The notes under the pieces: model-generated
Database searches by the model: none
Told to the model about the DNA's origin: nothing
The model's input: the letters and a program-made list of their open reading frames with translations, nothing else
Translations under genes and position numbers: made by a program
Assembly: GCF_031143425.1 (NCBI RefSeq)
Contig: NW_027150056.1
Coordinates: forward strand, 62,001 to 126,000
From: Pleurodeles waltl
Lineage: Eukaryota > Chordata > Amphibia > Caudata > Salamandridae
Length of the DNA: 64,000 nt
Direction of reading: 5' to 3'
Shown: one piece after another, positions 1 through 9,569 of the stretch
Layout of the letters: every line of letters starts with the position of its first letter
Numbering within the stretch: position 1 is the stretch's first letter

Positions 1-323
1 GTTTGCAAAGGATTCTGGGTAACAGAACCTGGTCCCAGCTCCACAAGTCACCCCATCTTTGATTCCCCTAGGTCTCTAGTTTTCAGAAATGCACAGGTTT
101 GGCAGGTTTCCTTAGGTGCCGGCTGAGCTAGAGGCCAAAATCTACAGGTAGGCACTTCGCAAAAAACACCTCAGTTTTCTTTCAAAAAATTGGATGTGTC
201 CACGTTGTGCTTTAGGGCGTTTCCTGTCACGGGCGCTAGGCCTTACCTCACAAGTGAGGTATCATTTTTATCGGGAGACTTGGGGGAACGCTGGGTGGAA
301 GGAAATTTGTGGCTCCTCTCAGA

Positions 324-336
324 TTCCAGAACTTTC
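324..336. promoter_or_regulatory. Three-unit heat-shock-element pattern (first instance of a per-monomer motif)
   Basis: TTC-CA-GAA-CT-TTC is an exact match to the canonical heat-shock element, alternating TTC/GAA triplets with two-base spacers, the binding pattern of heat-shock factor (HSF). It sits at the same offset in every monomer. By eye I found the nine fixed bases broken in only five monomers: m2 (GTA), m105 (TTA), m125 and m142 (AAA, one duplicated event) and m166 (TAA). Several substitutions fall in the spacers instead: AA near 11043 and 19849, TA near 3770, CA near 14110 and CC near 39385. Binding is not shown by sequence; function is inference. Confidence 0.6.
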
Positions 337-347
337 TGCCACAGAAA
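333..347. other. Short hairpin TTTCTG-CCA-CAGAAA (first instance of a per-monomer element)
   Basis: A six-base inverted repeat with a three-base loop overlaps the last unit of the heat-shock-like motif. Loop variants include CAA, ACA, CGA, CTA and a two-base CA loop, all keeping both arms. Arm changes are rare: the m55/m77/m94 lineage, m37 and m159. Confidence 0.6.
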
Positions 348-1148
348 TGTGAGGAACATGTGGTTTTTTTGCCACATTTTGAGGTTTGCAAAGGATTCTG
401 GGTAACAGAACATGGTCCGAGACCCACAAGTCACCCAATCTTGGATTCCCCTAGGTCTCTAGTTTTCAGAAATGCACAGGTTTGGTAGGTTTCCCTAGTT
501 GCCGGCTGAGCTAGAGGCCAAAATCTACAGGTAGGCACTTTGCAAAAAACACCTCTGTTTTCTTTAAAAAATTTGGATGTGTCCACGTTGCGCTTTGGGG
601 CGTTTCCTTTCGCGGGCGCTAGGCCTACCCACACAAGTGAGGAATCATTTTTATCGGGAGACTTGGGGGAACGCTGGGTGGAAGGAAATTTGTGGCTCCT
701 CTCAGATTCCAGTACGTTCTGCCACAGAAATGGGAGGACCATGTGTTTTTTTAGCCAAATTTTGAGGTTTGCAAAGGATTCTGGGTAACAGAACCTGGTC
801 CGAGCCCCACAAGTCACCCCCTTTGGATTCCCCTAGGTCTCTAGTTTTCAGAAATACACAGGGTTGGTAGGTTTCCCTAGGTGCCGGCTGAGCTAGAGGC
901 CAAAATCTACAGGTAGGCACTTTGCAAAAAACACCTGTGTTTTCTTTAAAAAATTTGGATGTGTCCACGTTGCGCTTTGGGGCGTTTCCTGTCGCGGGCG
1001 CTAGGCCTACCCACACAAGTGAGGTATCATTTTTATCGGGAGACTTGGGGGAACGCTGGGTGGAAGGAAATTTCTGGCTCCTCTCAGATTCCAGAACTTT
1101 CTGCCACAGAAATGTGAGGAACATGAGTTTTTTTAGCCACATTTTATG

Positions 1149-1531
1149 GTTTGCAAAGGGTTCTGGGTAACATAACCTGGTCAGAGCAACACAAGTCACC
1201 CCATCTTGGATACCCCTAGGTCTCTAGTTTTCAGAAATGCACAGGTTTGGTAGGTTTCCCTAGGTGCCGGCTGAGCTAGAGGACAAAATCTACAGGTAGG
1301 CACTTCGCAAAAAACACCTTTGTTTTCTTTCAAAAAATTGGATGTGTCCACGTTGCGCTTTGGGGCGTTTCCTGTCGCGGGCGCTAGGCCTACCCACACA
1401 AATGAGGTATCATTTTTATCGGGAGACTTGGGGGAACGCTGGGTGGAAGGAAATTTGTTGCTCCTCTCAGATTCCAGAACTTTCTGCAACAGAAATGTGA
1501 GGAACATGTGTTTTTTTAGCCAAATTTTGAG
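1149..1531. repeat. Reference 383-bp monomer (m4) with landmark map
   Basis: This monomer serves as a guide to the others. Offsets from the first base of GTTTGC: 2-9 palindrome TTTGCAAA; 13-27 short inverted repeat TTCTG/CAGAA (its right arm reads CATAA at the start of this monomer); 67-72 AvrII site; 118-123 NaeI site; about 160-191 an A/T hinge with two A-tracts and a pyrimidine stretch; 203-235 a core with six CpGs; 238-243 StuI site; 273-298 a G-rich stretch; 324-336 the TTC-NN-GAA-NN-TTC motif; 333-347 hairpin TTTCTG/CAGAAA; about 363-370 a T7 tract. The octamer CAGAAATG occurs twice, 258 bp apart, but no convincing half-monomer repeat is visible, so the 383-bp unit does not look like a recent dimer. 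Confidence 0.9.
1351..1383. other. CpG-dense core of the monomer
   Basis: Six CpG dinucleotides lie within 33 bases (1351, 1356, 1366, 1376, 1378 and 1382), while the rest of the monomer has few. Many type-specific variants in this core in other monomers are CpG to TpG or CpA changes, as expected from deamination of 5-methylcytosine. Confidence 0.75.
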
Positions 1532-4500
1532 GTTTGCAAAGGATTCTGGGTAACAGAACCTGGTCTGAGCCCAACAACTCACCCCATCTTTGATTCCCCT
1601 AGGTCTCTAGTTTTCAGAAATGCACAGGTTTGGTAGGTTTCCCTAGGTGCCGGCTGAGCTAGAGGCCAAAATCTACAGGTAGGAACTACGCAAAAAACAC
1701 CTCTGTTTTCTTTAAAAAATTTGGATGTGTCCACGTTGCGCTTTGGGGCGTTTCCTGTCCCGGGCGCTAGGCCTACCCACACAAGTGAGGTATCATTTTT
1801 ATCGGGAGACTTGGGGGAACGCTGGGTGGAAGGAAATTTGTGGCTCCTCTCAGATTCCAGAACTTTCTGCCACAGAAATGTGAGGAACATGAGTTTTTTT
1901 AGCCACATTTTGAGGTTTGCAAAGGGTTCTGGGTAACATAACCTGGTCAGAGCCACACAAGTCACCCCATCTTGGATTCCCCTAGGTCTCTAGTTTCCAG
2001 AAATGCACAGGTTTGGTAGGTTTCCCTAGGTGCCGGCTGAGCTAGAGGCCCAAATCTACAGGTAGGCACTTCGCAAAAAACACCTCTGTTTTCTTTAAAA
2101 AAATTGGATGTGTCCACGTTGCGCTTTGGGGCGTTTCCTGTCGCGGGCGCTAGGCCTACCCACACAAGTGAGGTATCATTTTTATCGGGAGACTTGGGGG
2201 AACGCTGGGTGGAAGGAAATTTGTGGCTCCTCTCAGATTCCAGAACTTTCTGCCACAGAAATTTGAGGAACATGTGTTTTTTTAGCCAAATTTTGAGGTT
2301 TGCAAAGGATTCTGGGTAACAGAACCTGGTCCCAGCTCCACAAGTCCCCCCATCTTTGATTCCCCTAGGTCTCTAGTTTTCAGAAATGCACAGGTTTGGC
2401 AGGTTTCCTTAGGTGCCGGCTGAGCTAGAGGCCAAAATCTACAGGTAGGCACTTCGCAAAAAACACCTCAGTTTTCTTTCAAAAAATTGGATGTGTCCAC
2501 GTTGCGCTTTAGGGCGTTTCCTGTCACGGGCGCTAGGCCTACCCACACAAGTGAGGTATCATTTTTATCAGGAGACTTGGGGGAACGCTGGGTGGAAGGA
2601 AATTTGTGGCTCCTCTCAGATTCCAGAACTTTCTGCCACAGAAATGTGAGGAACATGTGTTTTTTTTGCCACATTTTGAGGTTTGCAAAGGATTCTGGGT
2701 AACAGAACCTGGTCCGAGCCCCACAAGTCACCCCATCTTGGATTCCCCTAGGTCTCTAGTTTTCAGAAATGCACAGGTTTGGTAGGTTTCCCTAGGTGCT
2801 GGCTGAGCTAGAGGCCAAAATCTACAGGTAGGCACTTCGCAAAAAACACCTCTGTTTTCTTTAAAAAAATTGGATGTGTCCACGTTGCGCTTTGTGGCGT
2901 TTCCTGTCGCGGGCGCAAGGCCTACCCACACAAGTGAGGTATAATTTTTATCGGGAGACTTGGGGAACGCTGGGTGGAAGGAAATTTGTGGCTCCTCTCA
3001 GATTCCAGAACTTTCTGCCACAGAAATTTGAGGAACAAGTGTTTTTTGAGCCAAATTTTGAGGTTTGCAAAGGATTCTGGGTAACAGAACCTGGTCCGAG
3101 CCCCACAAGTCACCCCATCTTGGATTCCCCTAGGTCTCTAGTTTTCAGAAATGCACAGGTTTGGTAGGTTTCCCTAGTTGCCGGCTGAGCTAGAGGCCAA
3201 AATCTACAGGTAGGCACTTTGCAAAAAGCACCTCTGTTTTCTTTAAAAAATTTGGATGTGTCCACGTTGCGCTTTGGGGTGTTTCCTGTCGCGGGCGCTA
3301 GGCCTACCCACACAAGTGAGGTATCATTTTTATCGGGAGACTTGGGGGAACGCTGGGTGGAAGGAAATTTGTGGCTCCTCTCAGATTCCAGAACTTTCTG
3401 CCACAGAAATGTGAGGAACATGTGTTTTTTTGCCACATTTTGAGGTTTGCAAAGGATTCTGGGTAACAGAACATGGTCCGAGACCCACAAGTCACCCCAT
3501 CTTGGATTCCCCTAGGTCTCTAGTTTTCAGAAATGCACAGGTTTGGTAGGTTTCCCTAGTTGCCGGCTGAGCTAGAGGCCAAAATCTACAGGTAGGCACT
3601 TTGCAAAAAACACCTGTGTTTTCTTTAAAAAATTTGGATGTGTCCACGTTGCGCTTTGGGGCGTTTCCTGTCGCGGGCGCTAGGCCTACCCACACAAGTG
3701 AGGTATCATTTTTATCGGGAGACTTGGGGGAACGCTGGGTGGAAGGAAATTTGTGGCTCCTCTCAGATTCTAGAACTTTCTGCCACAGAAATGTGAGGAA
3801 CATGTGTTTTTTTAGCCAAATTTTGAGGTTTGCAAAGGATTCTGGGTAACAGAACCTGGTCCCAGCTCCACAAGTCACCCCATCTTTGATTCCCCTAGGT
3901 CTCTAGTTTTCAGAAATGCACAGGTTTGGCAGGTTTCCTTAGGTGCCGGCTGAGCTAGAGGCCAATATCTACAGGTAGGCACTTCGCAAAAAACACCTCA
4001 GTTTTCTTTAAAAAAATTGGATGTGTCCACGTTGTGCTTTAGGGCGTTTCCTGTCACGGGCGCTAGGCCTACCCACACAAGTGAGGTATCATTTTTATCG
4101 GGAGACTTGGGGGAACGCTGGGTGGAAGGAAATTTGTGGCTCCTCTCAGATTCCAGAACTTTCTGCCACAGAAATTTGAGGAACATGTGTTTTTTTAGCC
4201 ACATTTTGAGGTTTGCAAAGGATTCTGGGTAACAGAACCTGGTCCCAGCTCCACAAGTCACCCCATCTTTGATTCCCCTACGTCTCTAGTTTTCAGAAGT
4301 GCACAGGTTTGGCAGGTTTCCTTAGGTGCCGGCTGAGCTAGAGGACAAAATCTACAGGTAGGCACTTCGCAAAATACACCTCTGTTTTCTTTCAAAAAAT
4401 TGGATGTGTCCACGTTGCGCTTTGGGGCGTTTCCTGTCGCGGGCGCTAGGCCTACCCACACAAGTGAGGTATCATTTTTATCGGGAGACTTGGGGGAACG

Positions 4501-5358
4501 CTGGGTGGAAGGAAATTTGTGGCTCCTCTCAGATTCCAGAACTTTCTGCAACAGAAATGTGAGGAACATGTGTTTTTTTAGCCAAATTTTGAGGTTTGCA
4601 AAGGATTCTGGGTAACAGAACCTGGTCCGAGCCCCACAAGTCACCCCATCTTGGATTCCCCTAGAACTCTAGTTTTCAGAAATGCACAGGTTTGGTAGGT
4701 TTCCTTAGGTGCCGGCTGAGCTAGAGGCCGAAATCTACAGGTAGGCACTTCGCAAAAAACACCTCTGTTTTCTTTCAAAAAATTGGATGTGTCCACATTG
4801 CGCTTTGGGGCGTTTCCTGTCGCGGGCGCTAGGCCTACCCACACAAGTGAGGTATCATTTTTATCGGGAGACTTGGGGGAACGCTGGGTGGAAGGAAATT
4901 TGTGGCTCCTCTCAGATTCCAGAACTTTCTGCACAGAAATGTGAGGAACATGTGTTTCCTTAGCCAAAGTTTGAGGTTTGCAAAGGATTCTGGGTAACAG
5001 AACCTGGTCCGAGCCCCACAACTCACCCCATCTTTGATTCCCCTAGGTCTCTAGTTTTCAGAAATGCACAGGTTTGGTAGGTTTCCCTAGGTGCCGGCTG
5101 AGCTAGAGGCCAAAATCTACAGGTAGGCACTTTGCAAAAAACACCTCTGTTTTCTTTCAAAAAATTGGATGTGTCCACGTTGCGCCTTGGGGAGCTTCCT
5201 GTCGCGGGCGCTAGGCCTACCCACACAAGTGAGGTATCATTTTTATCGGGAGACTTGGGGGAACGCTGGGTGGAAGGAAATTTGTGGCTCCTCTCAGATT
5301 CCAGAACTTTCTGCCACAGAAATTTGAGGAACATGTGTTTTTTTAGCCAAATTTTGAG

Positions 5359-8038
5359 GTTTGCAAAGGATTCTGGGTAACAGAACCTGGTCCCAGCTCC
5401 ACAAGTCACCCCATCTTTGATTCCCCTAGGTCTCTACTTTTCAGAAATGCACAGGTTTGGCAGGTTTCCTTAGGTGCCGGCTGAGCTAGAGGCCAAAATC
5501 TACAGGTAGGCACTTCGCAAAAAACACCTCAGTTTTCTTTCAAAAAATTGGATGTGTCCACGTTGTGCTTTAGGGCGTTTCCTGTCACGGGCGCTAGGCC
5601 TTCCCACACAAGTGAGGTATCATTTTTATCGGGAGACTTGGGGGAACGCTGGGTGGAAGGAAATTTGTGGCTCCTCTCAGATTCCAGAACTTTCTGCCAC
5701 AGAAATGTGAGGAACATGTGTTTTTTTTGCCACATTTTGAGGTTTGCAAAGGATTCTGGGTAACAGAACATGGTCCGAGACCCAGAAGTCACCCCATCTT
5801 GGATTCCCCTAGGTCTCTAGTTTTCAGAAATGCACAGGTTTGGTAGGTTTCCCTAGTTGCCGGCTGAGCTAGAGGCCAAAATCTACAGGTAGGCACTTTG
5901 CAAAAAACACCTCTGTTTTCTTTAAAAAATTTGGATGTGTCCACGTTGCGCTTTGGGGCGTTTCCTGTCGCGGGCGCTAGGCCTACCCACACAAGTGAGG
6001 AATCATTTTTATCGGGAGACTTGGGGGAACGCTGGGTGGAAGGAAATTTGTGGCTCCTCTCAGATTCCAGAACTTTCTGCCACAGAAATGGGAGGACCAT
6101 GTGTTTTTTTAGCCAAATTTTGAGGTTTGCAAAGGATTCTGGGTAACAGAACCTGGTCCGAGCCCCACAAGTCACCCCCTTTGGATTCCCCTAGGTCTCT
6201 AGTTTTCAGAAATACACAGGGTTGGTAGGTTTCCCTAGTTGCCGGCTGAGCTAGAGGCCAAAATCTACAGGTAGGCACTTTGCAAAAAACACCTGTGTTT
6301 TCTTTAAAAAATTTGGATGTGTCCACGTTGCGCTTTGGGGCGTTTCCTGTCGCGGGCGCTAGGCCTACCCACACAAGTGAGGTATCATTTTTATCGGGAG
6401 ACTTGGGGGAACGCTGGGTGGAAGGAAATTTCTGGCTCCTCTCAGATTCCAGAACTTTCTGCCACAGAAATGTGAGGAACATGAGTTTTTTTAGCCACAT
6501 TTTGAGGTTTGCAAAGGGTTCTGGGTAACATAACCTGGTCAGAGCAACACAAGTCACCCCATCTTGGATTCCCCTAGGTCTCTAGTTTTCAGAAATGCAC
6601 AGGTTTGGTGGGTTTCCCTAGGTGCCGGCTGAGCTAGAGGACAAAATCTACAGGTAGGCACTTCGCAAAAAACACCTTTGTTTTCTTTCAAAAAATTGGA
6701 TGTGTCCACGTTGCGCTTTGGGGCGTTTCCTGTCGCGGGCGCTAGGCCTACCCACACAAGTGAGGTATCATTTTTATCGGGAGACTTGGGGGAACGCTGG
6801 GTGGAAGGAAATGTGTTGCTCCTCTCAGATTCCAGAACTTTCTGCAACAGAAATGTGAGGAACATGTGTTTTTTTAGCCAAATTTTGAGGTTTGCAAAGG
6901 ATTCTGGGTTACAGAACCTGGTCTGAGCCCAACAACTCACCCCATCTTTGATTCCCCTAGGTCTCTAGTTTTCAGAAATGCACAGGTTTGGTAGGTTTCC
7001 CTAGGTGACGGCTGAGCTAGAGGCCAAAATCTACAGGTAGGCACTACGCAAAAAACACCTCTGTTTTCTTTAAAAAAATTGGATGTGTCCACGTTGCGCT
7101 TTGGGGCATTTCCTGTCCCGGGCGCTAGGCCTACCCACACAAGTGAGGTATCATTTTTATCGGGAGACTTGGGGGAACGCTGGGTGGAAGGAAATTTGTG
7201 GCTCCTCTCAGATTCCAGAACTTTCTGCCACAGAAATGTGAGGAACATGAGTTTTTTTAGCCACATTTTGAGGTTTGCAAAGGGTTCTGGGTAACATAAC
7301 CTGGTCAGAGCCACACAAGTCACCCCATCTTGGATTCCCCTAGGTCTCTAGTTTCCAGAAATGCACAGGTTTGGTAGGTTTCCCTAGGTGCCGGCTGAGC
7401 TAGAGGCCAAAATCTACAGGTAGGCACTTCGCAAAAAACACCTCTGTTTTCTTTAAAAAAATTGGATGTGTCCACGTTGCGCTTTGGGGCGTTTCCTGTC
7501 GCGGGCGCTAGGCCTACCCACACAAGTGAGGTATCATTTTTATCGGGAGACTTGGGGGAACGCTGGGTGGAAGGAAATGTGTGGCTCCTCTCAGATTCCA
7601 GAACTTTCTGCCACAGAAATTTGAGGAACATGTGTTTTTTTAGCCAAATTTTGAGGTTTGCAAAGGATTCTGGGTAACAGAACCTGGTCCCAGCTCCACA
7701 AGTCCCCCCATCTTTGATTCCCCTAGGTCTCTAGTTTTCAGAAATGCACAGGTTTGGCAGGTTTCCTTAGGTGCCGGCTGAGCTAGAGGCCAAAATCAAC
7801 AGGTAGGCACTTCGCAAAAAACACCTCAGTTTTCTATCAAAAAATTGGATGTGTCCACGTTGCGCTTTAGGGCGTTTCCTGTCACGGGCGCTAGGCCTAC
7901 CCACACAAGTGAGGTATCATTTTTATCAGGAGACTTGGGGGAACGCTGGGTGGAAGGAAATTTGTGGCTCCTCTCAGATTCCAGAACTTTCTGCCACAGA
8001 AATGTGAGGAACATGTGTTTTTTTTGCCACATTTTGAG
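5359..8038. repeat. Domain I, second copy of the a-to-g series (m15-m21)
   Basis: Each monomer matches the monomer 5358 bp to its left. Copy-specific changes are few. They include a T-to-G change in the AAATGTGTGG segment of m20 and the TTTCTATC variant in the hinge of m21. Both pass on to the next, shorter unit (m24, m25), which shows the order of duplication: the m22-m25 block was copied from this one rather than from m1-m7. Confidence 0.85.
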
Positions 8039-9569
8039 GTTTGCAAAGGATTCTGGGTAACAGAACCTGGTCCGAGCCCCACAAGTCACCCCCTTTGGAT
8101 TCCCCTAGGTCTCTAGTTTTCAGAAATGCACAGGGTTGGTAGGTTTCCCTAGGTGCCGGCTGAGCTAGAGGCCAAAATCTACAGGTAGGCACTTTGCAAA
8201 AAACACCTGTGTTTTCTTTAAAAAATTTGGATGTGTCCACGTTGCGCTTTGGGGCGTTTCCTGTCGCGGGCGCTAGGCCTACCCACACAAGTGAGGTATC
8301 ATTTTTATCGGGAGACTTGGGGGAACGCTGGGTGGAAGGAAATGTGTGGCTCCTCTCAGATTCCAGAACTTTCTGCCACAGAAATGTGAGGAACATGAGT
8401 TTTTTTATCCACATTTTGAGGTTTGCAAAGGGTTCTGGGTAACATAACCTGGTCAGAGCAACACAAGTCACCCCATCTTGGATTCCCCTAGGTCTCTAGT
8501 TTTCAGAAATGCACAGGTTTGGTAGGTTTCCCTAGGTGCCGGCTGAGCTAGAGGACAAAATCTACAGGTAGGCACTTCGCAAAAAACACCTTTGTTTTCT
8601 TTCAAAAAATTGGATGTGTCCACGTTGCGCTTTGGGGCGTTTCCTGTCGCGGGCGCTAGGCCTACCCACACAAGTGAGGTATCATTTTTATCGGGAGACT
8701 TGGGGGAACGCTGGGTGGAAGGAAATTTGTTGCTCCTCTCAGATTCCAGAACTTTCTGCAACAGAAATGTGAGGAACATGTGTTTTTTTAGCCAAATTTT
8801 GAGGTTTGCAAAGGATTCTGGGTTACAGAACCTGGTCTGAGCCCAACAACTCACCCCATCTTTGATTCCCCTAGGTCTCTAGTTTTCAGAAATGCACAGG
8901 TTTGGTAGGTTTCCCTAGGTGCCGGCTGAGCTAGAGGCCAAAATCTACAGGTAGGCACTACGCAAAAAACACCTCTGTTTTCTTTAAAAAATTTGGATGT
9001 GTCCACGTTGCGCTTTGGGGCGTTTCCTGTCCCGGGCGCTAGGCCTACCCACACAAGTGAGGTATCATTTTTATCGGGAGACTTGGGGGAACGCTGGGTG
9101 GAAGGAAATGTGTGGCTCCTCTCAGATTCCAGAACTTTCTGCCACAGAAATTTGAGGAACATGTGTTTTTTTAGCCAAATTTTGAGGTTTGCAAAGGATT
9201 CTGGGTAACAGAACCTGGTCCCAGCTCCACAAGTCCCCCCATCTTTGATTCCCCTAGGTCTCTAGTTTTCAGAAATGCACAGGTTTGGCAGGTTTCCTTA
9301 GGTGCCGGCTGAGCTAGAGGCCAAAATCTACAGGTAGGCACTTCGCAAAAAACACCTCAGTTTTCTATCAAAAAATTGGATGTGTCCATGTTGCGCTTTA
9401 GGGCGTTTCCTGTCACGAGCGCTAGGCCTACCCACACAAGTGAGGTATCATTTTTATCAGGAGACTTGGGGGAACGCTGGGTGGAAGGAAATTTGTGGCT
9501 CCTCTCAGATTCCAGAACTTTCTGCCACAGAAATGTGAGGAACATGTGTTTTTTTTGCCACATTTTGAG
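8039..9569. repeat. Domain I, contracted four-monomer unit (m22-m25)
   Basis: m22 and m23 match m17 and m18 at an offset of 1914 bp (five monomers). m24 then joins an e-type left part to an f-type right part, and m25 joins a g-type left part to an a-type right part. Together these two hybrids shorten the seven-monomer series to four. The unit is best explained by two in-register unequal exchanges inside monomers. Confidence 0.8.
8804..9186. repeat. Hybrid monomer m24 (e-type left, f-type right)
   Basis: The left part carries the e-type CCCGGG variant at 9031-9036 and the e-type entry sequence. The right part carries f-type markers: AAATGTGTGG near 9107, GAAATTTGAGG after the hairpin, and the cytosine-rich CCCAGCTCC exit. 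The exchange point therefore lies between about 9037 and 9108, where e and f types are indistinguishable. Confidence 0.78.

Larger units (their letters stand above)
1..5358. repeat. Domain I, 14-monomer unit (m1-m14)
   Basis: Its first seven monomers are copied at m15-m21 with a constant offset of 5358 bp. The shared rare variants include the CTTACC or CTTCCC change in the StuI region of m1 and m15, the ATACACAGGG variant in m3 and m17, and TCCCCCCATC at the start of m7 and m21. m8-m14 are not copied in the following unit. Of these, m12-m14 reappear only far away at 58951-60098. Confidence 0.85.

Noticed and set aside
74..98. Splice acceptor-like (TCTCTAGTTTTCAG) and donor-like (ACAGGTAGG) signals
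   Set aside because: Weak matches repeated in each monomer without any plausible exon between them. No evidence of a transcript structure.
348..362. p53-like half-site or steroid-receptor palindrome around GAACATGTG
   Set aside because: One mismatch from a p53 half-site and wrong spacing for a receptor element. Such short near-matches are expected by chance, and a CATGAG variant is common in domain I.
1364..1384. CENP-B box in the GTTTCCTGTCGCGGGC segment
   Set aside because: Only the CGGG part fits. The TTCG and central A required by the nTTCGnnnnAnnCGGGn consensus are absent on both strands.
1149..1531. Monomer as an ancient dimer of about 190 bp
   Set aside because: CAGAAATG and GCCAAA occur twice, but at spacings (258 bp for the first) that do not fit a half unit. 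No extended internal similarity was found by eye.
1518..1572. tRNA-like or Pol III internal promoter (TAGCCAAA as A box, GGTCCGAGCCC or GGTCTGAGCCC as B box, about 44 bp apart)
   Set aside because: The B box has one mismatch in the common GGTCCGAGCCC form (two in the GGTCTGAGCCC form) and the spacing is tRNA-like. However, the A box matches poorly and neither the T stem, D stem nor anticodon stem can pair. No cloverleaf is possible, so a tRNA origin is not supported.
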